A stretch of 64,000 nucleotides of DNA from an uncultured Clostridia bacterium (GTDB lineage Bacteria > Bacillota > Clostridia > TANB77 > CAG-508), in assembly GCA_934133005.1 (NCBI GenBank), contig CAKPAI010000003.1, positions 62,001-126,000 on the forward strand, given 5' to 3'. Numbering within the stretch: the first letter of the stretch is position 1; every line of letters starts with the position of its first letter. The position numbers were made by a program, and so were the translations under genes. Below the pieces are notes generated by a model, which was not told the origin of the DNA, made no database searches, and worked only from the letters and a program-made list of their open reading frames with translations. Positions 57,138-64,000 of the stretch are shown one piece after another.

Positions 57138-58277
57138 TTACCCCACACTTGAAATTTTTATTACTATCGTTAGTCCAATAATTACCATTGCTAATATTGA
57201 ACACATTATTGCTAAAAGTAACTTAAATGTCTCACCTATTTGTTCTAACAATTTAATTATTTTTTCGTCAGCAATTGGCTGGCATAATGCTGCACCTAAA
57301 TAATAGACTCCCATTAGCGTTAAAAGTTTTATAATCGGAACCATACAAATACTTATTACAACAAATACCCCTACCATTCCAACAGCATTTTTTAAAATGT
57401 TTGTACAGCTTAGCACTGTATCTACTGCATCTCCTAAAATCTTGCCAACAATCGGAATTACATTTGATACAGTTGCTTTTGTAGTTTTTACTGTTAATGC
57501 ATCTACTCCTTTTGTCATACTACTTTCCATTGATGAAACACTAACAAATATTGTTAAAGCTATTCCCAGTCCCCATATAATTGTTTTGTTCATAAACTTA
57601 GTAATTTTGTCAAGTTTTACTCTTTCAGAGATATTTGAAATTATACTAATTGCAACTGTTACTAGTGATAATGGAATAATTATACCGTTTATAAAATTTC
57701 CTATAAATGTTATCATAAACAAAATTATCGGTTGCAAAGTACTTGCAGTTGTTATATTTCCAGTTGTAATAAGTAATGTTATAAGAAGAGGAACTAATGA
57801 ATTTATAAATGCAACTAAATTATCTATTGATGTCTTGCACATATTTATAATACTTGAAAAGTTCTGCATTATGACAGTTACAATTAAAATATATGTAACA
57901 TAATGAGTAAGTACTGCTATTTCTTTATTTTCTAAGTCCTCTGTTATATTTTTCAAAATGCTTGAAATCACTATTATTACAATAACTATTCCAATAGACC
58001 TTATAGCATTTAGTATTTCACCTAGAAATTTATCTAGTATGTTTTGCAAAAACGTTTTATTACTAATTTTACCTTTTATAGCAGATTCAAAAATCTCATT
58101 TATATTTATTTCACTGTTTATGTATCCATCCGCTTCATCTAAAAAACTACTAATTCCGAAGCGATTCTTTTTGCATTTCTACTACATTTTCTTGAGCTAG
58201 CACTTCCTTATGAAAACTCATAATTATAAGTATTATAAAAAATATTTTTATTACATTTTTTTCTTTCGTTTTAACAT
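57138..58277 (-). CDS. spoIIIAE: SpoIIIAE with +1 frameshift at CGG and a second break near the start
   Basis: A 379-residue polytopic protein if two breaks are bridged, matching the usual length. The main body (57138-58155) has about seven helices. Upstream, the same frame continues GISSFLDEADGYINSEIN... back to in-frame CGG (58158-58156). Skipping its C joins it to the signal-peptide frame (KIFFIILIIMSFHKEVLAQ). That frame has no start codon. The ATG at 58277 (MLKRKKK) would join it only by a -1 step on seven A's (58262-58256). SpoIIIAE is the channel-like membrane component. Without recoding it is broken. Confidence 0.72.
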
Positions 58278-58285
58278 TCTCCTTT

Positions 58286-58672
58286 CTATGGCAGAATATT
58301 TATAACTATTTGCACTAAACTAGAAAGTATTGGTACAGACATTGACATTATAATTACTTTTCCTCCCAAATCAATTTTGTTTGCAATAGCAAATTCGCCA
58401 GAATCTTTACAAATACTAACTGCAAACTCTGTTAAAATTGCAATTCCTGTTATTTTTAATAAAAGCAATATAAAGTCATAATTTACTGAAGTTTTGCTTG
58501 CAAAGTTTTTTAACACTTCAATTATTCCTGCGAGTTTTCCAGAAATTAAAGTAAAAATTATTACTCCTGCGCCAATTGAAATATATATTGCAAATTCTGG
58601 TCTATATTGTTTTATTATAATTATTAGAATTACAGAAATTAACCCCACTCCAATTATTTTTACAATATCCAT
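58286..58672 (-). CDS. spoIIIAD: SpoIIIAD
   Basis: A 128-residue membrane protein with four hydrophobic segments. Typical features are QYRPEFAIYISIGAGVIIF and AVSICKDSGEFAIANKIDLGGKVIIMSMSVPIL. Resembles stator-like components of export systems. Confidence 0.92.
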   Translation of the reverse strand: MDIVKIIGVGLISVILIIIIKQYRPEFAIYISIGAGVIIFTLISGKLAGIIEVLKNFASKTSVNYDFILLLLKITGIAILTEFAVSICKDSGEFAIANKIDLGGKVIIMSMSVPILSSLVQIVINILP

Positions 58673-58688
58673 TTTTATGATTTTCCTT

Positions 58689-58883
58689 TCATAAATTAAA
58701 CATTGTTCTTACTGTATCAAATAATGTACTAATCTCTTTAATAATCATTGTAAGTACTATAATTAATCCTGCAAGAGTTGTCATCATTGCTTGATCTTCT
58801 CTTCCTGCTCTTACTAAAACTTGATATAATACAGCAACTAATATCCCAATGGCAGCAATTTTAAATAATAAGTCTATATTCAT
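58689..58883 (-). CDS. spoIIIAC: SpoIIIAC
   Basis: A 64-residue membrane protein with two helices (IDLLFKIAAIGILVAVLYQVL and MTTLAGLIIVLTMIIKEI) separated by GREDQAMM. Normal length for the family. Sits between spoIIIAB and spoIIIAD. Confidence 0.92.
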   Translation of the reverse strand: MNIDLLFKIAAIGILVAVLYQVLVRAGREDQAMMTTLAGLIIVLTMIIKEISTLFDTVRTMFNL

Positions 58884-58898
58884 CTTTTGTTTTCTCCT

Positions 58899-59408
58899 TT
58901 ATATTAAAATAATTGCAAGCGTAAGCCCTGCACTCGTACCTAGCACTCTATACAATTTTGCATTCTTTGCTTTTTCTATTTCAGCTTCTTTAATTTTATT
59001 TTCAATTAATTCTTCTGCAAGTATAATCTGATTTACTTGTCCTTCTACATCAGTTGTTCCTAAGACTTTTCCTATACTCAAAAGTATTTCTATATCTTCT
59101 TTACTTAAACTATTATCACTTTCTTTAATTTCTTTTTCCCAAGCCTCTTTTAAATCTATATCTTTCATATTATTTGAAATACTTTCAAAAATCTTGCCAA
59201 TGTTATCATGATAATTACTTGCTATTTCATAAAAAATATCTTGTAATGGTTTATATGTAAATTTTATTTTTGTTTTAAGTTCATTTAAAATTTGCTTTAT
59301 ACTTTCCAATTCTTTAACTCTATTTATGTATTTTTTTGAATATATTTGCCCTATACGTGCGGAAATTATAACTATAAAAAAAATTAGAATATATTTTATA
59401 AAAAACAT
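58899..59408 (-). CDS. spoIIIAB: SpoIIIAB
   Basis: A 169-residue protein with an N-terminal helix, a coiled-coil middle (RVKELESIKQILNELKTKIKF) and a C-terminal helix (LYRVLGTSAGLTLAIILI). GspF-like in fold. It is thought to anchor the SpoIIIAA ATPase. Confidence 0.9.
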   Translation of the reverse strand: MFFIKYILIFFIVIISARIGQIYSKKYINRVKELESIKQILNELKTKIKFTYKPLQDIFYEIASNYHDNIGKIFESISNNMKDIDLKEAWEKEIKESDNSLSKEDIEILLSIGKVLGTTDVEGQVNQIILAEELIENKIKEAEIEKAKNAKLYRVLGTSAGLTLAIILI

Positions 59409-59463
59409 TATCTTGTCCTTTCTTTTATAAATATATTCTAACTTTTTTAATTTAGACCATTTT

Positions 59464-60363
59464 TCATATACTATTTTTCTCGCATATTATACTATTTCTT
59501 CTTTCAATTTTTATAATTCGCTCAAAAATTCCTTCTTTTACTAATTTATTTAATTCTGGATTTCTGCAAATTTCTTTTACATCTCTTGCATGCGCCGTAA
59601 ATATCCCTTTTACTCCTGAACATAGTGCAAACTTTATAGCTTCTACATCTTCCTTACTTCCAATTTCATCCGCCACAATTATTTTAGGTGACATTGACCT
59701 TATTGCCATTCTCATTCCAATTGCTTTTGGTGTGTCATTTATAACATCTGTCCTTAACCCTAAATCGTTTTGACATATTCCTTTGTAGGTTGCAGAAATC
59801 TCTCCTCTTTCATCTATTACACATATTGCTTGTCCTTTAATTACTCCATCTATTCCATCACTCAAATTTTTGACTATATCCCTTAATAATGTTGTCTTTC
59901 CTTTTCCAGGCTCTGATACTATTAGCGTATTATAAATCATTCCTTCTTTTTCGTTTATAATCTCTGGCAGAATTTTATAACTACATCCCAATATTTGTCT
60001 GCTAATCCTAAAATTTAAACTTGATATATAATTAAAATTTATTATTTTTCCATCTTTTATTACGGCAGTTCCAACTAGTCCTACTCTATTTCCACCTTTA
60101 AGTGTTATAAATCCATTTACTATTTGATTTTGATATGTATAAACTGAATTCTCACAAATCTTTCCAAATATAAACTCCATTTCTTCTGGAACTACTATAT
60201 ATTCTAATATTTTTTCATCTTGTCCTAAATTTAATACTATTTTTTTACCCACTCTAATTCGTATTTCTTCTAATTTTTCTAACTCGGAATTTGTTATATT
60301 ACTTAACATATATTCTCTTAATCTTATTGGAAAACATCTTAAAATATTATCTATATTACTCAT
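59464..60363 (-). CDS. spoIIIAA: SpoIIIAA ATPase
   Basis: A 299-residue P-loop ATPase related to secretion ATPases: Walker A SEPGKGKTTLLRDIV (about 150-164), VIDERGEIS (Walker B region), RMAIRSMSPKIIVADEIG and IFTAHARDVKEI. It powers the SpoIIIA-SpoIIQ apparatus. ATG at 60363 is the likely start, though no clear ribosome site precedes it. A CATATTAT box just upstream resembles a sigma-E -10 element. Confidence 0.92.
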   Translation of the reverse strand: MSNIDNILRCFPIRLREYMLSNITNSELEKLEEIRIRVGKKIVLNLGQDEKILEYIVVPEEMEFIFGKICENSVYTYQNQIVNGFITLKGGNRVGLVGTAVIKDGKIINFNYISSLNFRISRQILGCSYKILPEIINEKEGMIYNTLIVSEPGKGKTTLLRDIVKNLSDGIDGVIKGQAICVIDERGEISATYKGICQNDLGLRTDVINDTPKAIGMRMAIRSMSPKIIVADEIGSKEDVEAIKFALCSGVKGIFTAHARDVKEICRNPELNKLVKEGIFERIIKIERRNSIICEKNSI

Positions 60364-60452
60364 AGTATAATAATATGCATAAATTGGAGTTTTTAGAATA
60401 ATTTTCTTTAAACACCTACACAAAATTCAAATAATGTGGTAAAATAGTACAG

Positions 60453-60458
60453 TATAAT
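60453..60458 (+). promoter_or_regulatory. -10 element of yebC
   Basis: Perfect TATAAT about 27 bases before the yebC start; no -35 at standard spacing. Confidence 0.4.
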
Positions 60459-60484
60459 AATTTAAAAAAGGAGAGTGAAAAACT

Positions 60485-61213
60485 ATGTCAGGACATTCAA
60501 AATGGCACAATATACAAGCCAAAAAAGGAAAAGCTGATGCAGCAAGAGGAAAAGTATTTACTAAATTAGGAAGAGAATTGTTAATAGCAGTTAAGCAAGG
60601 TGGCCCTGACCCGGCTGGAAACTCTAAACTAAAAGATGTAATTGCTAAATGTAAAGCAGCAAACATGCCAAACGATACAATTAATAACGCCATAAAGAAA
60701 GCTTCTGGAGCTGGAAACAGTGAGTCATATGAAGAAATTACTTATGAAGGATATGGACCAAATGGTGTTGCTTTAATAGTTGAAGCAAGTACAGATAATA
60801 GAAATAGAACTGCAGCAGATGTTAGACATGTATTTGACAGAGCTGGCGGAAACCTTGGAACAACAGGTTGTGTATCTTATATGTTCAACAAAAAAGGAGT
60901 TATTGTAATTGATAAATCAACATGTAATCAATCTGAAGATGATTTAATGATGCTAGCCCTAGATGCTGGTGCAGAAGATTTTGAATCAGATGAAGAATGT
61001 TACACAGTAACAACTTCACCAGAAGACTTCTCTACAGTTCGTGAAGCATTAGAAAGTCAAGGAATAGAATTCTTAGAAGCTTCTATTCAAATGGTTCCTA
61101 CAACTTATGTTGCTCTTGATGAAAAAGATCAAGAAAGAATGGAAAAATTACTTGATAATCTTGATGACTTAGATGATGTAATGAATGTATATCACAATAG
61201 CGAAAATAACTAA
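60485..61213 (+). CDS. yebC: YebC/PmpR-family protein
   Basis: A 242-residue YebC of normal length: MSGHSKWHNIQAKKGKADAARGK, GGPDPAGNSKLKDVIAKCKAANMPND and YEGYGPNGVALIVEASTDNRNRTAADVRH. Annotated as a transcriptional regulator. More recent work links YebC proteins to translation of difficult sequences. AAAGGAG precedes the ATG. Confidence 0.96.
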   Translation: MSGHSKWHNIQAKKGKADAARGKVFTKLGRELLIAVKQGGPDPAGNSKLKDVIAKCKAANMPNDTINNAIKKASGAGNSESYEEITYEGYGPNGVALIVEASTDNRNRTAADVRHVFDRAGGNLGTTGCVSYMFNKKGVIVIDKSTCNQSEDDLMMLALDAGAEDFESDEECYTVTTSPEDFSTVREALESQGIEFLEASIQMVPTTYVALDEKDQERMEKLLDNLDDLDDVMNVYHNSENN

Positions 61214-61214
61214 T

Positions 61215-61258
61215 AAAAAAATAGTAATTGCTTTTTAAAGTAATTACTATTTTTTATT
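61215..61258 (+). terminator. Terminator of yebC
   Basis: Stem AATAGTAATT / AATTACTATT with T6 after it. Confidence 0.8.
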
Positions 61259-61325
61259 TTTGATTGATAAGTTCAAAAAAATCAATTTTACAATTACTTT
61301 TTCTAACTTATACGGTATTTTTAAT

Positions 61326-62024
61326 TTATTCAAGTGTTATTTCAATTTCTATCGTTCCAGAACCTAAAGCTTCTTTTAGTCCTTCTATATCTTCTATATA
61401 CCCAATTTTTGTATATGAATATTCTGTATCAAATGAATCATAAAATAACACTAAACAATTTGAAGTATACAACATTATTTCACCTGCATTTATTTTCTCT
61501 GGCTTTATTGATGTTGTAGGCAAGCTATAATCTAAATAACAATATTTTTCATTACCATTTAATTCATTCATTGTTAATGTTAGAGGTAGTTTTTCTTTAA
61601 GTTTATTAGTTGCAGAATTTTCATATAAAACAACATTAAAATTTTTCTCTCCTATTTTTAATTTTATTTTCATGTCGTCATTTTCTCCATTTTCACTTAC
61701 AATCTTTACTCCATCAGTTTTAGTATATGTTGCTTTTAACACAATTTCTTCATCTTTTTCATTGCTACAAGTAATTTTTACAGTTGCTTCACTTCCAATT
61801 GCTTCTACTTTTAATATATTTCCGTCTGCTAACTCAATTAGAAAATTCGGATTTTTATTATACTTTATACTCCATGCAGATGCTGTAGATAATTGATAAG
61901 TAGCAATACTATTTTTTCTATTATCGTTTAACTTCCTGTTTATAAAAATTCCTATACATATTAGTACAACTATAACTATTAGGCTGCTTAAAATTATAAA
62001 CATAACTTTTTTATTTTTTGCCAT
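61326..62024 (-). CDS. Membrane-anchored exported protein, unknown
   Basis: A 232-residue protein with an N-terminal membrane anchor (about 7-28) and a soluble, mostly beta extracytoplasmic part. No cysteine lipobox and no family recognised. It starts 18 bases after the mscS stop region and is likely cotranscribed with it. Confidence 0.62.
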   Translation of the reverse strand: MAKNKKVMFIILSSLIVIVVLICIGIFINRKLNDNRKNSIATYQLSTASAWSIKYNKNPNFLIELADGNILKVEAIGSEATVKITCSNEKDEEIVLKATYTKTDGVKIVSENGENDDMKIKLKIGEKNFNVVLYENSATNKLKEKLPLTLTMNELNGNEKYCYLDYSLPTTSIKPEKINAGEIMLYTSNCLVLFYDSFDTEYSYTKIGYIEDIEGLKEALGSGTIEIEITLE

Positions 62025-62042
62025 ATTCTTATCTCCTTATAA

Positions 62043-62822
62043 TTATTTATTATGAATGTCTACTTGCATATATGGTATTTCAATATTATTCTTATCTAGT
62101 TCTTCTTTTATTATTCTATTTGCCTTATATCTTACTTGAATTTTCAAATCTGCTTTTGTAAATACTTTTATAGTATAATTTATAGCTGATGAATCAAATT
62201 TACTTAATCCTTTATATTCTACTTCGCTAACATTTCCTACTATTTTTATTCTGTCTACAATTCCCTCCATTATGGTATCTACTCTTGCTATTTTTTCATC
62301 ATATGATATCGGAATAGTTATAAAGAAATAATCCGGTTCAATTAAAGCTTGACTTATATTTCTGTTTGATATTGTAAGTAGATCTCCTGTATTTAAGTCT
62401 CTTAATTTTGTAGATTTTAATCCTAGCTCTATAATTTTTCCTTCAATATCTCCGATTTTTAAAACATCTCCTACTATAAAATATCCATCAACAATTATAT
62501 TTACACCAGCAATTATATCTTTTACTGCATCTTGCAAAGCTAATGCAAATATTGCAGATGCAATTCCCAAACCTGTTATAATTGATGTTACGTTTATCCC
62601 ATTAACTTGAAGGATTGCAACTACTGTCACAATAATTAATGCATATTTTAATATGTTATTAAATAATTTTATGTAAGTTCTACCCTTTTTAGTTGTTTTT
62701 TTACTTCTTTCCATTATTTTATTTACTATTCTTTTTGCAATAAAATATATAACTATTGCCATAAGAACAATAACTATTGAAATTATTATTTCTGTTGTTA
62801 ATATACTAGTTTTTTCGTTCAT
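62043..62822 (-). CDS. MscS-family mechanosensitive channel
   Basis: A 259-residue small-conductance channel. Three helices lie at about 10-28, 55-75 and 80-105. The pore helix and beta domain show GLGIASAIFALALQDAVKDIIAGVNIIVDGYFIVGDVL. A C-terminal alpha/beta domain follows. It opens under membrane tension to release solutes. Divided from pspA by a terminator. Confidence 0.93.
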   Translation of the reverse strand: MNEKTSILTTEIIISIVIVLMAIVIYFIAKRIVNKIMERSKKTTKKGRTYIKLFNNILKYALIIVTVVAILQVNGINVTSIITGLGIASAIFALALQDAVKDIIAGVNIIVDGYFIVGDVLKIGDIEGKIIELGLKSTKLRDLNTGDLLTISNRNISQALIEPDYFFITIPISYDEKIARVDTIMEGIVDRIKIVGNVSEVEYKGLSKFDSSAINYTIKVFTKADLKIQVRYKANRIIKEELDKNNIEIPYMQVDIHNK

Positions 62823-62832
62823 TTTATTCTCC

Positions 62833-62868
62833 TAAAAAACTGCTAGTAATAAATACCAGCAGTTTTCA
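62833..62868 (-). terminator. Hairpin between pspA and mscS
   Basis: Minus-strand AAAACTGCTGGTA / TACTAGCAGTTTT with T-run; ends the pspA transcript. Confidence 0.7.
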
Positions 62869-62877
62869 CTTTCTATA

Positions 62878-63552
62878 TTATAAGCCCATTTCTCTTTTCA
62901 TTTTTTCAATCTCTTCATCTACTGAAGTGCTTACATTTGAATACTTTGCTTCTAAATCTTCTGCTTCATCTACATTACTATTTTCTAATTCAGCCATTGC
63001 ATTTGCTTCATCTAGCATTTTATCTGCTTTTTGTTCCATCTTTTCAAATGCTTTCATTGAACTACTTGCAGTATCCATGGAACTAGCTACCTTATTTAGT
63101 TTTTCTTGAGTATGTGCTACTGCTATTTTTGATTTTACGTTTTGTCTACGTTGCTCTAATGTTTTTACATCATCAGTAAGCTTATCATGCATTTCTTTCA
63201 TTCTTGAAGAATTTTCTTTTGCAATATCATAAGCTTTTTGTAATTCAGTACCATTTTTTACATATTCTTGTTTTTTAGCAAGGAACACTCTTGCGTCATC
63301 TTCGTTTCCAGCTGATAAAGCTTTTCTTGCTAGTGCATCATATTTTGTAATATTTTCTTCATTTTCTTCTACTAAACGTTTTGTTCTTTTTTCTTCAGCC
63401 ATTACTCCAGCAGTTTCTACTTTTACCTCAGCAAGTTGTTCTGTTACTTGTCTCATATATTCATCAATCATTTTTGCTGGATCTTCACATTTGTCTAATA
63501 AGCTATTGATATTAGCAGACATTATATCCTTAAATCTTGTTAAAATTCCCAT
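62878..63552 (-). CDS. pspA: PspA/IM30-family membrane-stress protein
   Basis: A 224-residue ESCRT-III-like coiled-coil protein: MGILTRFKDIMSANINSLLDKCEDPAKMIDEYMRQ and long helices through residue 190. It binds and protects stressed membranes. AGGAGG precedes the ATG. The 63616 membrane protein lies just upstream in the same direction. Confidence 0.94.
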   Translation of the reverse strand: MGILTRFKDIMSANINSLLDKCEDPAKMIDEYMRQVTEQLAEVKVETAGVMAEEKRTKRLVEENEENITKYDALARKALSAGNEDDARVFLAKKQEYVKNGTELQKAYDIAKENSSRMKEMHDKLTDDVKTLEQRRQNVKSKIAVAHTQEKLNKVASSMDTASSSMKAFEKMEQKADKMLDEANAMAELENSNVDEAEDLEAKYSNVSTSVDEEIEKMKREMGL

Positions 63553-63615
63553 AATTCTTTCCTCCTAAAATTATATATATTTAATAAATTGCTATGCAAT
63601 TTTATTAACGCAACT

Positions 63616-64000
63616 TTATTTTTTATCATTGTATTTGTTCTCTAAATCAGATGTATCTGCTCCAAATTTTTCAAGTGGAGTATTTAATATTCTTTCAGTA
63701 TGCTCTTCTTTTTCTTTTGCTCTTTTATTTTGATTTTTTATTATCATATATACAATAAATATCACTGCTACAACTGCTATAACAATCAAAAGAGTTCTTC
63801 CAAAATCCCATCCATTTGTTGGTTTACTCATTATATTTTTTGCAGTTTCAGAAAAAGTTTTTGAAATCATTTCTTCTAAACTTAATGATGTGTTATAATA
63901 ATTTTTCTGTAAGTATCCATTAAATATAGTTAGTGCTTCACTATCCATTATAGTATCTGCTGAATACCCGGCTAAATATCTAAACTCACCATCCATCTCT
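63616..64000 (-). CDS. Membrane protein, probably 5'-truncated by the window
   Basis: At least 126 residues. One membrane helix (about 85-105 of the visible part) is followed by a charged cytoplasmic tail (NQNKRAKEKEEHTERILNTPLEKFGADTSDLENKYNDKK). The ATG at 63996 is probably internal, since the frame is open to the window edge and the part before the helix looks extracytoplasmic but lacks a signal peptide. Relatives next to pspA genes are TPM- or stress-related, but I cannot assign it. Confidence 0.55.
   Translation of the reverse strand, partial: EMDGEFRYLAGYSADTIMDSEALTIFNGYLQKNYYNTSLSLEEMISKTFSETAKNIMSKPTNGWDFGRTLLIVIAVVAVIFIVYMIIKNQNKRAKEKEEHTERILNTPLEKFGADTSDLENKYNDKK

Overview
The window is AT-rich and carries almost all of its genes on the minus strand. 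It comes from a low-GC, Gram-positive, endospore-forming Clostridia-type bacterium. The evidence is PolC-type DNA polymerase III, a complete spoIIIA cluster, spoIVFA/spoIVFB, a YyaC-type gene, a Spo0E-like gene with Spo0A-box-like sites, a glyQS gene behind a T-box leader, sortase with LPXTG-type substrates, and MurT. No rRNA, tRNA, CRISPR array or insertion sequence was found.

Layout. 1-1.4 kb: start of an MMPL/RND transporter divergent from a TetR regulator, with a 27-bp palindrome between them. 1.4-4.8 kb: murT-gatD-ectB. 5.3-7.4 kb: XRE regulator and T-box-controlled glyQS. 7.4-12.6 kb: accessory block with a prepilin-like/FGE-like surface protein, a Fic protein, a prepilin-like LRR-type protein and a DUF1016 nuclease broken by a stop codon. 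12.7 kb: DnaA-box cluster. 12.9-21.7 kb: DUF1294, then pyrH-frr-uppS-cdsA-rseP-polC (read right to left). 21.9-22.9 kb: sortase and an LPKTG protein. 23-24.1 kb: rpsF-ssb-rpsR. 24.2-28.5 kb: pseudopilin, spoIVFB, spoIVFA, yyaC and an HD hydrolase. 28.5-31.5 kb: hemW, whiA, prmC and a probable 6S RNA. 31.7-37.1 kb: small exported proteins, smpB, spo0E-like gene, VWA surface protein, hslO, rRNA methyltransferase. 37.3-38.9 kb: second FGE-like surface protein. 39.9-47.3 kb: rimP-nusA-ylxR-infB-rbfA-nrnA-truB. 47.5-49 kb: foreign-looking membrane/VWA pair. 49.1-54.2 kb: recG, third FGE-like surface protein, asd. 54.3-55.2 kb: hypothetical gene and a DUF4258/YgiT toxin-antitoxin pair. 55.3-60.4 kb: spoIIIAA-AH. 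60.5-64 kb: yebC, a lipoprotein-like gene, mscS, pspA and a membrane protein.

Two patterns stand out. (1) Four genes (a pseudopilin, spoIVFB, spoIVFA and spoIIIAE) are each interrupted by one apparent +1 frameshift. All four lie exactly at an in-frame CGG codon, and dropping its C restores a GGN glycine codon and the conserved protein. I scanned the other genes by eye. CGG is common out of frame, but as a sense codon I found it only once more, in a foreign-looking gene. This could be +1 recoding at an unassigned or starved codon, concentrated in sporulation genes, or a motif-specific sequence artefact. (2) Three dispersed paralogous surface proteins share a prepilin-like N-terminus and a nearly identical body, but differ sharply in the last ~55 residues. 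Those residues have the look of a diversity-generating-retroelement variable region, though no reverse transcriptase is in the window. Two genes carry a (GT)n tract just inside the start codon: 15 units (in frame, ON) and 16 units (out of frame, OFF). This is a classic phase-variation layout.

Other notable points are a GatD homologue lacking both glutaminase catalytic residues, a Fic protein with Gln in place of the catalytic His, and an IF2 with a long Asn/Arg-rich insertion.
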